14,671 nucleotides of DNA from JAIPEK01 sp041685935 (GCA_041685935.1 JAWLES010000046.1:1-14671), one strand, 5' to 3'. Shown: positions 8,308-14,671, counted from the first letter of the stretch. The notes: generated by a model from the sequence alone, not told the origin. Numbers and translations are program-made.

Positions 8308-8335
8308 TTGACAAATCAGGTAATTCTGATATTAT
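8308..8335 (+). promoter_or_regulatory. Predicted sigma70 promoter for fusA
   Basis: TTGACA (8308-8313, perfect -35) is followed after 16 nt by TATTAT (8330-8335, five of six matches to TATAAT). Transcription would start near 8342, giving a leader of about 130 nt before fusA. The -35 overlaps the start region of rsmG. The match is strong, but the position far from fusA and facing the rsmG promoter is unusual. Confidence 0.55.
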
Positions 8336-8371
8336 TGATTGTTTTGATGTACGGGAACGACTAAAAGAATA

Positions 8372-8400
8372 ATATTAACAAAATCAAAACATTCTTTCAA
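8372..8400 (-). promoter_or_regulatory. Predicted sigma70 promoter for the rsmG-ileS-lspA-lgt-holA-pyk cluster
   Basis: On the minus strand, TTGAAA (8395-8400) is followed by a 17-nt spacer and TAATAT (8372-8377). Transcription would start near 8365, about 66 nt before the rsmG ATG. Spacing is optimal and both boxes are near consensus. Confidence 0.6.
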
Positions 8401-8472
8401 TACAAAACCCATCAAAATTGATTTTTTAATGAAATGAATAAATCTTTTTAAATTAAGAGGGAAAGCTTTATC

Positions 8473-10560
8473 ATGCAAAGGAATTTGGAAAAAGTTAGAA
8501 ACATCGGAATCAGCGCGCATATCGATTCAGGCAAAACCACTCTGACCGAACGGGTTCTTTTCTATACAGACAGAATTCACAAGATTAACGAGGTCAGGGG
8601 AAAAGACGGTACAGGAGCCCTTATGGATTCCATGGAGCTTGAAAAGGAAAGAGGCATCACCATTGCCTCCGCCGCCACCCATTGTGACTGGAAAGGGTAT
8701 GACATCAATATTATTGATACTCCGGGCCATGTGGATTTTACAGTTGAAGTTGAGCGGTCCCTGCGCGTTCTTGACGGTGTAATTCTGATTCTCTGTTCCG
8801 TTTCCGGGGTCCAGTCCCAGTCCATTACCGTGGACCAGCAGATGAAGCGTTATGAAGTTCCCTGCATTGCGTTCGTAAACAAGTGCGACAGAAGCGGGGC
8901 CAACCCTTTCAAGGTGATTGACCAGCTGAAAAACAAGCTGGGACACAACGCCGTCCCCATGCAGATCCCCATCGGACTCGAGGACAGGCACGACGGTGTG
9001 GTTGATCTTGTGACCATGAAGGCCTACTACTTTGAAGGTGCGTACGGGGAAAAGATGGTGGAAAAGGAAATTCCCGAAGAGCTTCAGGATGAGGCCGCCC
9101 GGATCAGGGAGGAAATGATCGACGCCGCGTCGGTCTTTTCGGATGACCTCACCGACGCCATTCTTGAGGAACAGCCGATTTCCGAGGAAATGATATACGA
9201 TGCGGTTCGAAAAGGAACCAACGCGCGTCAGCTTACACCTGTGTTCATGGGCTCCGCCTATAAAAACAAGGCGGTTCAGCCGCTTTTAAACGCTGTTGTG
9301 GAATACCTTCCCTCTCCCCTGGATATTGAAAACGAAGCTATTGATCTGGACAACAACGATGAGACGGTTCCGCTGGTCAGCGACTTTGAAAAACCAACAG
9401 TTGCACTTGCATTTAAACTGGAAGACGGCAAGTTCGGCCAGCTTACCTATATCAGGGTGTACCAGGGCGCAGTCAGGAAAGGGGATCTTCTTACCAATAC
9501 GCGTACCGGTAAAAAGATCAGAACCGGCAGATTGATCCGCATGCACTCCTCTGACATGGAAGAGGTGAATGAAATACCAGCCGGCCATATAGGCGCAATA
9601 TTCGGGATCGACTGCGCCTCCGGCGATACATTCACAGGCTCCGGGGTCAATTACTCCATGATGTCCATGCATATAATGGACCCGGTAATTTCGCTTTCAC
9701 TGAAACCCGTGGACAACAAGGCGGAAATAAGTATGTCCAAGGCTTTGAACAGGTTCACCAAAGAGGACCCCACCTTTAAAACTTATGTTGACAAGGAAAC
9801 CAACGAGACTATAATTCAGGGTATGGGGGAACTGCACCTGGATGTGTATGTTGAGCGGATGAGGCGGGAATACGGTGCCGAAGTGATTACAGGACAGCCC
9901 AGGGTCGCTTACAGGGAAACCATCACCAGAAAAAGCACGTTCAATTACACCCATAAAAAGCAGACCGGCGGCGCCGGGCAGTTCGGCAGGATCGCCGGCT
10001 ATATGGAGCCCACTGACGAATGGTTCGAATTTGTTAACAAAATCACCGGGGGAAGAATTCCCACCCAGTATATCCCCTCCTGTGAGCAGGGTTTTAAGTC
10101 CTGCATGGAAAAGGGCCCTAAAATGGAATTCCCTGTTACCGGCATCCGGGTTACCATTGACGACGGTGCATACCATGCAGTGGATTCATCTGAAATGGCA
10201 TTTGCCGCAGCAGCAAGAGGCGCTTTTCTTGAAGCCTACTCAAAGGCGAAACCCGTTATCAAAGAGCCGATCATGAAAGTGGTTATTGAAACCCCGAATG
10301 AATTTCAGGGGTCATGTATGGGCCTGATCAACCAGAGAAGGGGCATTATCGAAGGATCCCAGGAGGAAGGGGTGATGTCCGTGATTGAATCCAAAGTTCC
10401 TCTTTCAGAAATGTTCGGTTTTTCCACGGTCCTGAGATCTTCCACCCAGGGCAAAGCCCAGTATACCATGGAGTATTCCAATTACAAACAGGTCCCCCAG
10501 AGCGTTGCCGAGGAAATTGTCAGGAAGAAGGAAGAAGAGAAAAAGGAAGATCAGAAATAA
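8473..10560 (+). CDS. fusA: Elongation factor G, spdEFG1/mitochondrial EFG1-like
   Basis: GTPase that drives tRNA-mRNA translocation on the ribosome. The 695 residues cover all five EF-G domains. G motifs: AHIDSGKT at 15-22, the switch I ERGITI block at 59-64, DTPGH at 82-86, NKCD at 136-139, and GSAYKNKAVQPLL for G5. Domain IV follows near ITRKSTFNYTHKKQTGGAGQFG. The serine in AHIDSGKT, the MDSMELEKERGIT block and VDQQMKRYEVP resemble mitochondrial EFG1 and the spd (spirochaete, planctomycete, deltaproteobacterial) EFG1 group rather than the common bacterial type (AHIDAGKTT). The C-terminus ends in a lysine/glutamate-rich tail. AAGAGGG lies 11 nt before the ATG. It is not in a ribosomal-protein (str) operon; an ATPase gene follows after 42 nt with no terminator. 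EF-G identity is certain; the subgroup is judged from motifs. Confidence 0.96.
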   Translation: MQRNLEKVRNIGISAHIDSGKTTLTERVLFYTDRIHKINEVRGKDGTGALMDSMELEKERGITIASAATHCDWKGYDINIIDTPGHVDFTVEVERSLRVLDGVILILCSVSGVQSQSITVDQQMKRYEVPCIAFVNKCDRSGANPFKVIDQLKNKLGHNAVPMQIPIGLEDRHDGVVDLVTMKAYYFEGAYGEKMVEKEIPEELQDEAARIREEMIDAASVFSDDLTDAILEEQPISEEMIYDAVRKGTNARQLTPVFMGSAYKNKAVQPLLNAVVEYLPSPLDIENEAIDLDNNDETVPLVSDFEKPTVALAFKLEDGKFGQLTYIRVYQGAVRKGDLLTNTRTGKKIRTGRLIRMHSSDMEEVNEIPAGHIGAIFGIDCASGDTFTGSGVNYSMMSMHIMDPVISLSLKPVDNKAEISMSKALNRFTKEDPTFKTYVDKETNETIIQGMGELHLDVYVERMRREYGAEVITGQPRVAYRETITRKSTFNYTHKKQTGGAGQFGRIAGYMEPTDEWFEFVNKITGGRIPTQYIPSCEQGFKSCMEKGPKMEFPVTGIRVTIDDGAYHAVDSSEMAFAAAARGAFLEAYSKAKPVIKEPIMKVVIETPNEFQGSCMGLINQRRGIIEGSQEEGVMSVIESKVPLSEMFGFSTVLRSSTQGKAQYTMEYSNYKQVPQSVAEEIVRKKEEEKKEDQK

Positions 10561-10602
10561 TTAGGCTGATAAGCTGTTTGACTATATTTAAAGAGGAATA
10601 AA

Positions 10603-11295
10603 ATGCTTAAAAAAGATTTGATCAAGAGAAGTCCGGCGGGCAGGATTATCGGAGAAGAGGAAATTGACAGAGTTAATTTCGGCGCGGTGCTTTCAAGGGC
10701 TGGAGTCGGCAAAACCCAGTATCTTGTCCAGATTGCGCTGACCAAACTTCTTAAAAATGAAAAAATACTTCATATCAGCCTCAACGACCCCATTGAAAAA
10801 ATCAAGGCCAGATACCTTGAGGCTTACAACGACCTGGTTGATTCCATCGGCTACGTGGACCCCCAGAAAGCCCTGAGACTGTGGGAGGAAATCAAGAACG
10901 AAAAAATCGCAGTATCCTACAATGAACAGACATTTGATCCCGAAAAAATCAGGGCGTATCTCAAGAGCTTTAAAAAGGATGATCTGACTCTTCCGGCTCT
11001 TATTATCATGGACGGCCTTGATTTCGACCAGGACCTGAATGATACGCTGAAAGGGCTCGAGGCAATATCTGAAAAATTCGGAATCCCGATATGGTATTCC
11101 ATGCAGACCCACAGGGAACAGGATTTCGCTCCCAGCGGATATCCGGTTCAGCTGGAAAAGGTTAAGGACCGGTTTGACAAGGCTGTTTTTCTACAGCCGA
11201 AAAACGACAAGATCGAGTCTGTTATATTAACCGATGAAAACAGATCCAACGAGTATTACCTGCTGAATCCCGCCACCATGATGATCGTGGAATAG
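10603..11295 (+). CDS. Uncharacterised P-loop ATPase with a RecA-like fold
   Basis: I do not recognise a named family. The 230-residue soluble protein has a Walker A-like loop SRAGVGKT at 31-38, resembling the A/S-RxGxGKT loops of DnaB, KaiC and other RecA-fold ATPases. It also has a Walker B-like strand LIIMDG at 133-138, and a polar stretch SMQTHREQD at 166-174 that could be a sensor or Q-motif position. Between them are charged helices (KARYLEAYNDL and DPQKALRLWEEI). No membrane segment, signal peptide or DNA-binding domain is visible. GAGG sits 6 nt before the ATG. It lies 42 nt after fusA on the same strand with no terminator between, so co-transcription is likely, and it ends just before a hairpin terminator. 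ATP binding is well supported; function and partner are unknown. Confidence 0.85.
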   Translation: MLKKDLIKRSPAGRIIGEEEIDRVNFGAVLSRAGVGKTQYLVQIALTKLLKNEKILHISLNDPIEKIKARYLEAYNDLVDSIGYVDPQKALRLWEEIKNEKIAVSYNEQTFDPEKIRAYLKSFKKDDLTLPALIIMDGLDFDQDLNDTLKGLEAISEKFGIPIWYSMQTHREQDFAPSGYPVQLEKVKDRFDKAVFLQPKNDKIESVILTDENRSNEYYLLNPATMMIVE

Positions 11296-11309
11296 GCCTG
11301 AAGAATCAA

Positions 11310-11343
11310 GGGAGCCTGCCGGACAACTTTCCACACGGCTCCC
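11310..11343. terminator. Hairpin between convergent ATPase gene and etfA
   Basis: GGGAGCC (11310-11316) pairs with GGCTCCC (11337-11343) across a 20-nt loop. On the plus strand the stem is followed by a T-rich run (GTTTCATTTCATCCTTTT), and on the minus strand by TTGATTCTT. It fills most of the 51-nt gap between the two stop codons and probably serves as a weak to moderate bidirectional terminator. Confidence 0.6.
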
Positions 11344-11346
11344 GTT

Positions 11347-12300
11347 TCATTTCATCCTTTTCAGCTTTTCCGTGAGATGCTCAACGATCTCAAAAAGATC
11401 TCCCACAACATAGTAATCACAGTTCTTAAAAATCGGCGCATTCTCATCCTCGTTTATGGCGATGATGATCCCTGAAGTTTTCATGCCGGCAAAATGCTGC
11501 ACCGATCCGGAGATGCCGCAGGCGATATACACTTTCGGGTTTACCTTGACACCTGTCTGGCCGACCTGCATGGTATACGGCACCCAGCCTTCGTCCACGG
11601 CAACCCTTGAAGCGCCGACAGCCGCGTTAAGCTCCTTTGCGCATTCGAACAGAAGAGAAAAATTCTCCCCGTTTTTAAGCCCTCTGCCGCCGGATATAAT
11701 AACATCCGCTTCAGTGAGATCAACCCCGCTCCTTGCCGATTCAACAACACCTTGATATCTGATTCCGGTATTATCCTCCATTTCAGGGATGAATTCGATA
11801 ACACGGGGAGTGATATCAGCTTTTACAGGTTTGTAGTAGTTGGGCCGCATTCCAAAAACATGAAACTCACCTGAAAATTCGATTACAGCTTCGGTTTTGC
11901 CGGAAAAGTTGGAGGTCGCTGCAGTATATTCATCCGGATCCACCCTGGTGCAGTCCATTACCAGGGAGCCGTCAAGCAGGGAGGCGATCCTGGGCAGAAG
12001 GTCCCTGCCTTCAGCTCCGGTTATTCCGAAAAGGTGGTTCACTCCGGTTTGATGCATGGCCTGAACAATCATCCTGGAGATCAGCTGCGGATTCATCTTA
12101 TCACGGGAATCCTCAGGCCGGATCTCCACGATTGTATCAATTCCCCATTTGCCGAGCTCCCTGGTAAAAGCCCCGGGGGTATTGCATATGACAAAAGCAA
12201 AAACAGATGCTTTGAAACTTCTGAGATATGAAACCACACCCAGCACGGAATTTTTCACATTTCCGTCCATTTGTTCGATTAAAACCCCTGATCTTTCCAT
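11347..12300 (-). CDS. etfA: Electron transfer flavoprotein alpha subunit
   Basis: With EtfB it forms a soluble heterodimer carrying FAD that accepts electrons from flavoprotein dehydrogenases and passes them on, classically to ETF:quinone oxidoreductase. The 317 residues are typical in length. The N-terminal half is the ETF alpha/beta fold (GITGAEGRDLLPRIASLL). The C-terminal FAD domain is unmistakable: SGGRGLKNGENF, VGASRVAVDEGWVPY, QVGQTGVKVNPKVYIACGISG, QHFAGM, and INEDENAPIF followed by YYVVGD. It starts 2 nt after the etfB stop, so the two are surely co-translated. It ends four bases before the hairpin shared with the convergent ATPase gene. Whether this ETF is conventional or electron-bifurcating cannot be settled from what I can see. 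Confidence 0.97.
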   Translation of the reverse strand: MERSGVLIEQMDGNVKNSVLGVVSYLRSFKASVFAFVICNTPGAFTRELGKWGIDTIVEIRPEDSRDKMNPQLISRMIVQAMHQTGVNHLFGITGAEGRDLLPRIASLLDGSLVMDCTRVDPDEYTAATSNFSGKTEAVIEFSGEFHVFGMRPNYYKPVKADITPRVIEFIPEMEDNTGIRYQGVVESARSGVDLTEADVIISGGRGLKNGENFSLLFECAKELNAAVGASRVAVDEGWVPYTMQVGQTGVKVNPKVYIACGISGSVQHFAGMKTSGIIIAINEDENAPIFKNCDYYVVGDLFEIVEHLTEKLKRMK

Positions 12301-12302
12301 TG

Positions 12303-13070
12303 TTATATGACCTTTGCCCTGTTTTTCAAAACGTCAATAATTTTTTCAACCGTTCCTTCCGTATCCCCGATGATATTCTCCGGATGCCGGTTTTCAGTAT
12401 AAGGGATCAGTTTTACAAGTTTCATGGAAGCCTGTGAGGGGGCAATGTTTAAATTTTCAATATAAGCTGTTTTGATCTCTTTCTTTTTGGACTTTATGAT
12501 ATCCGGCATGGTCGGGTATCTAGGCTTGTTAAGCCCCTTGCCTGCGGCCAGGACACAGGGCAATTCAAGCTCATACGCAAGCCTGGCTCCCTTGTCCCCT
12601 TCCGATACCACTCGTGCCCTGTTCTGGGATATATCGGTTTCAACAACATTTGTCATGACAGGGCAGCCGTATAAAGCCCCAAGTCTGAACATGGTCTGCA
12701 TACCGTTGCTGTCGATGGCTTCCCGGCCAGTGAAGATCAGGTCGGCGCCGCCGTCTTCATCTATGGCTGCTTTAATCGCTCCGGCGGTTTCTATTGCATC
12801 ATGCCGCATCTCCGATTTGATCAATATGCTCCTGTCAGCTCCCATTGCCATTGCAGAGCGCAGGCATTCCCGGGCGCTCTCTTTTCCAAGGCAAACCGCA
12901 ATCACTTCACTGCCCTCAAAATCGTCCCGGATGCGGCGGGCTTCGGTCAAAGCATGCTCGTCATACGGATTAATGATAAAGGTGACCCGCTCGTCAATGG
13001 TGTTTTCCCCGGTTACGGTTATGGTGGCGGCTGAATCCGGAACATGTTTGACACAAACATAGATTTTCAT
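12303..13070 (-). CDS. etfB: Electron transfer flavoprotein beta subunit
   Basis: Partner of EtfA. The 255 residues begin with the typical MKIYVCVKHVPDSA and continue with INPYDEHALTEARRI, the AMAMGADRSILI block and DLIFTGREAIDSNGMQT, then ELELPCVLAAGKGLNKPRYPT. The segment that usually reads GKQAIDDDSNQTGQ is GREAIDSNGMQT here, a divergent version of the recognition and nucleotide region. I place the start at the ATG at 13070. A GTG two codons upstream (13076) is also in frame, but AGGGG at 13076-13080 has proper 5-nt spacing only to the ATG. The gene follows the FAD oxidoreductase by 70 nt, and that gap contains a terminator-like hairpin ending 12 nt before this start. Confidence 0.96.
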   Translation of the reverse strand: MKIYVCVKHVPDSAATITVTGENTIDERVTFIINPYDEHALTEARRIRDDFEGSEVIAVCLGKESARECLRSAMAMGADRSILIKSEMRHDAIETAGAIKAAIDEDGGADLIFTGREAIDSNGMQTMFRLGALYGCPVMTNVVETDISQNRARVVSEGDKGARLAYELELPCVLAAGKGLNKPRYPTMPDIIKSKKKEIKTAYIENLNIAPSQASMKLVKLIPYTENRHPENIIGDTEGTVEKIIDVLKNRAKVI

Positions 13071-13075
13071 ATACA

Positions 13076-13080
13076 CCCCT
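13076..13080 (-). promoter_or_regulatory. Ribosome binding site deciding the etfB start
   Basis: AGGGG on the minus strand, 5 nt before the ATG at 13070. It overlaps the alternative GTG and lies just 2 nt beyond the U-tract of the upstream hairpin, so a stable hairpin or its processing could affect access to it. Confidence 0.6.
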
Positions 13081-13082
13081 GC

Positions 13083-13119
13083 AAAAAAATAAGCCCTTAC
13101 CCGTAACGGTAAAGGCTTA
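13083..13119 (-). terminator. Intrinsic terminator or attenuator between the FAD oxidoreductase and etfB
   Basis: In the minus-strand RNA, UAAGCCUUUACC pairs with GGUAAGGGCUUA around a 6-nt loop. This makes a 12-bp stem with one internal U-G wobble, followed at once by seven U (13083-13089). On the plus strand the wobble becomes a C-A mismatch, and there is no matching T-run, so the element is directional toward etfB. Its structure is that of a strong Rho-independent terminator, but only 12 nt separate it from the etfB ATG. Confidence 0.8.
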
Positions 13120-13140
13120 CAATATGATCGTCCGGGCAGA

Positions 13141-14481
13141 CTATCCGTTCACGGAAAAACTGCTGTCGTAGTTTATCTCTCTTTTCCTTGAATAAAATCC
13201 CATGTCGATTTTTCTGCCGGAAATATATTTCAGTTCATACTGGTACGGCTGATTGTCATGATCAAGTCCCTTTTCAACCGCATCAATGAGTTCAGCCATC
13301 ATTCTGCCCACAACCGGGGCGTTCTTGTACTGGTTTCCGCTGGTACCAACTGCCATGTAGAACCCGTCAAGGTCGGATTTATCATAAATCGGGATCCAGT
13401 CATCGGAACAGTCGTAAAGATCAACCACGCCCTTGGGCTGCTCAGGAACCTGAAGGGATTCGATTCGTCTGCCGAGCCTGTAGCACTGGGCTTTCCACTG
13501 GGCCTTGGTGAGCTGGTTGTTCCGTCCGGGCTCGCCCTTGCCCGCGTAAAACTCATCCGGGTCCACCCATTCCTGGGGGTCACAGTCCGGATCTTCGCTT
13601 CCGATAAGAAAATAGTTTCCGACCTCGGGCCTGTAATAGCATCCTATGTCTCCGTCAGACATATGATATCCGTCGTTGAGATAGTCATAACCTTCAGGGG
13701 AGGGACAATGCATAACTTCGTGCCGCAGTGCTTTTGTTTTGATGTTGCATCCTTCGAATACACCGTCCGCAAGCTGGTTAACCTTGAAGGAGTGAGGACC
13801 GCCGCAGTTTACAACAATATCAGCATCAAGCCGGGTCCCGTCTTTCAGGGTTATGCCCTTGACCCTGTTGTTTTCCGATCGGACGTCCACTACCTCCACA
13901 TTGAAAATGAATTCTGCGCCGTACTTTTCAGCCGCCCTCATTGTATTGTGGGAGGAAAGCGCAGGATCATTCACGTAACCGCCTTCCGGGCAGAAAATGG
14001 CGCCTTCGAGCTCATTTGTCGGGGGATCGAAAAAAGTCGGATCTTCAGGTCTTTTAACAGGCCAGTACTCGTACATGTTGACAACAGGGACGTGCCGTAT
14101 CACATCCTCGTTGGTCCATTCCTCGTATTTCACGCCGACTGCGTCATAATGCCTCTGCACTTTTCTCCAGTCATGCCCCTGGCTTTTGATAAGGATGGAT
14201 CCCGTGTTCATGTACTTGGAAAGTCCTTTTTCGTCTTGAACATTGCCGAGATATTTCTCCCAGTCAAGCCAGTACTGCATTCCCTCATAAGCAGTGGCAA
14301 CCCCGTCTTCTGTAGAATAATGCGCCCTTACTATAGCACATGAACCAGCAGTCGATCCTTCACCTGCATCATGCTTCTTGTCCACATTCAGCGTTTTGTA
14401 CCCCATTTTGGAAAGTTCATAAGCGATCGGAGTCCCAATGGCGCCCGCGCCAATAATTATGGCATCATACTTCTTTGTCAT
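13141..14481 (-). CDS. FAD-dependent oxidoreductase, DAO family (sarcosine/dimethylglycine dehydrogenase-like)
   Basis: Flavoprotein of the D-amino-acid oxidase (DAO) superfamily, 446 residues. The N-terminal dinucleotide-binding motif IIIGAGAIGTPIAYEL is at 8-23, followed by an acidic strand end (NVDK). GSTAGSCAIVRAHYS at 42-56 is the pattern seen in sarcosine oxidase beta-like enzymes. A second FAD-contact region near the C-terminus reads GFYMAVGTSGNQYKNAPVVGRMMAELI. The middle holds the substrate domain, with a rare run of aromatic and acidic residues. No signal peptide, membrane segment or C-terminal folate domain is present. ATG start with AAGGAG 6 nt upstream; it begins 13 nt after the preceding partial gene. 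The adjacent etfBA suggests that it donates electrons to ETF rather than to oxygen. Substrate is unknown; N-methylated amines such as sarcosine or dimethylglycine are the leading inference. Confidence 0.88.
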   Translation of the reverse strand: MTKKYDAIIIGAGAIGTPIAYELSKMGYKTLNVDKKHDAGEGSTAGSCAIVRAHYSTEDGVATAYEGMQYWLDWEKYLGNVQDEKGLSKYMNTGSILIKSQGHDWRKVQRHYDAVGVKYEEWTNEDVIRHVPVVNMYEYWPVKRPEDPTFFDPPTNELEGAIFCPEGGYVNDPALSSHNTMRAAEKYGAEFIFNVEVVDVRSENNRVKGITLKDGTRLDADIVVNCGGPHSFKVNQLADGVFEGCNIKTKALRHEVMHCPSPEGYDYLNDGYHMSDGDIGCYYRPEVGNYFLIGSEDPDCDPQEWVDPDEFYAGKGEPGRNNQLTKAQWKAQCYRLGRRIESLQVPEQPKGVVDLYDCSDDWIPIYDKSDLDGFYMAVGTSGNQYKNAPVVGRMMAELIDAVEKGLDHDNQPYQYELKYISGRKIDMGFYSRKREINYDSSFSVNG

Positions 14482-14487
14482 TTCCTT

Positions 14488-14493
14488 CTCCTT
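14488..14493 (-). promoter_or_regulatory. Strong ribosome binding site of the FAD oxidoreductase gene
   Basis: AAGGAG on the minus strand, 6 nt before the ATG at 14481 and directly after the stop of the upstream partial gene. It is the best Shine-Dalgarno in this operon and fixes the start. Confidence 0.75.
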
Positions 14494-14494
14494 A

Positions 14495-14671
14495 CTAAAT
14501 TTGGTTTATCCATTGTTTAAATCGATCCTCTCCTGCTGGTTGAAGAGAGAATTCTTTTCCGGCATCCATTAAGGCATGCACCATGTCCCTTGCATATCCC
14601 CTTGAACATGTAAGGAGTATTCCAGGGGCTTCAACATCTTTGTTCACCACGAGAATCTGACAGGGTACATG
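14495..14671 (-). CDS. C-terminal fragment of a protein, possibly SoxG/GcvT-like folate-binding fold
   Basis: The frame is open from the right edge of the window to a TAG at 14495-14497, giving 58 visible residues; the rest of the gene lies outside. It reads through ILLTCSRGYARDMVHALMDA and ends in GKEFSLQPAGEDRFKQWINQI. The pattern of a basic strand, then YAxDxxxALMDAGKEF, then xPAG resembles the end of the folate-binding fold shared by the sarcosine oxidase gamma subunit and the N-terminal part of glycine cleavage T-protein. That is a pattern judgement on a short tail. The reading frame is credible: it ends 13 nt before the next gene, with the ribosome binding site in between. If the fold is right, this gene and the FAD oxidoreductase could form a one-carbon-releasing demethylase. 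Confidence 0.6.
   Translation of the reverse strand, partial: HVPCQILVVNKDVEAPGILLTCSRGYARDMVHALMDAGKEFSLQPAGEDRFKQWINQI

Larger units (their letters stand above)
8300..8472. other. AT-rich divergent spacer between rsmG and fusA
   Basis: A 173-nt non-coding stretch, much richer in A and T than the flanking genes. It carries one strong promoter match per strand (listed separately) and the long fusA leader. A short interrupted palindrome, ATCAA-AA-TTGAT, occurs at about 8411-8422 and could be an operator, but such patterns are common by chance in AT-rich DNA. No RNA gene or stable structured leader is seen. Confidence 0.7.

Noticed and set aside
8347..8364. Five-codon leader peptide before fusA
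   Set aside because: No ribosome binding site and too short to separate from chance; kept only as a remark on the leader.
8332..8520. Minus-strand 62-codon frame across the rsmG-fusA spacer
   Set aside because: It overlaps the start of fusA and the predicted promoters, is low in complexity, and has no ribosome binding site.
10561..10602. Terminator between fusA and the ATPase gene
   Set aside because: No stem of useful length followed by a T-run in these 42 nt.
13258..14343. Long plus-strand open frame opposite the FAD oxidoreductase (361 codons)
   Set aside because: It has no recognisable motif, lies wholly antisense to a well-supported gene, and such long shadows arise from codon bias.

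Overview
The window looks like core chromosome of a deltaproteobacterium, most likely a sulfate reducer of the Desulfobacterales type. The main clues are an elongation factor G of the spd/mitochondrial EFG1 type (P-loop with AHIDSGKT, long MDSMELEKERGITI block), an anaerobe-style flavoprotein plus ETF module, and an Lgt and pyruvate kinase with the divergent motifs described below. Lineage is inferred from motifs only; no search was run. There are no RNA genes, insertion sequences, phage genes or CRISPR arrays, and gene density is very high. The longest stretch without a gene is the 173-nt rsmG-fusA spacer.

Layout. (1) 1-887, plus strand: lipoyl synthase lipA, entering from the left. Its reading frame is open to the edge, so its real start lies outside. 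It runs tail to tail into pyk with a 29-bp overlap. (2) 859-8299, minus strand: one tight six-gene cluster transcribed leftward, rsmG-ileS-lspA-lgt-holA-pyk. It combines 16S rRNA methylation, isoleucyl-tRNA charging, the two lipoprotein maturation enzymes, the clamp-loader delta subunit and pyruvate kinase. Spacings range from a 20-bp overlap to 73 nt. A good sigma70-like promoter precedes rsmG, and a weaker candidate lies before ileS. (3) 8300-8472: AT-rich divergent spacer. The best promoter matches for the two directions point at each other, so the transcripts would overlap. (4) 8473-11295, plus strand: fusA (EFG1-like) followed by an uncharacterised RecA-fold P-loop ATPase, closed by a hairpin at 11310-11343 that may serve both convergent units. 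(5) 11347-14671, minus strand: a 58-residue C-terminal fragment of a protein with a possible SoxG/GcvT-like fold, then a DAO-family FAD oxidoreductase, etfB and etfA.

How the genes work together. The right-hand module reads as an oxidation pathway. The FAD oxidoreductase would oxidise an amine or similar small substrate (sarcosine/dimethylglycine type is the leading guess) and pass electrons to EtfAB, which delivers them to the quinone pool through a partner outside the window. The notable regulatory feature is a near-perfect intrinsic terminator placed between the oxidoreductase and etfB. Its U-tract lies only 12 nt before the etfB start, leaving no room for a separate promoter downstream of it. 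The left-hand genes are housekeeping.
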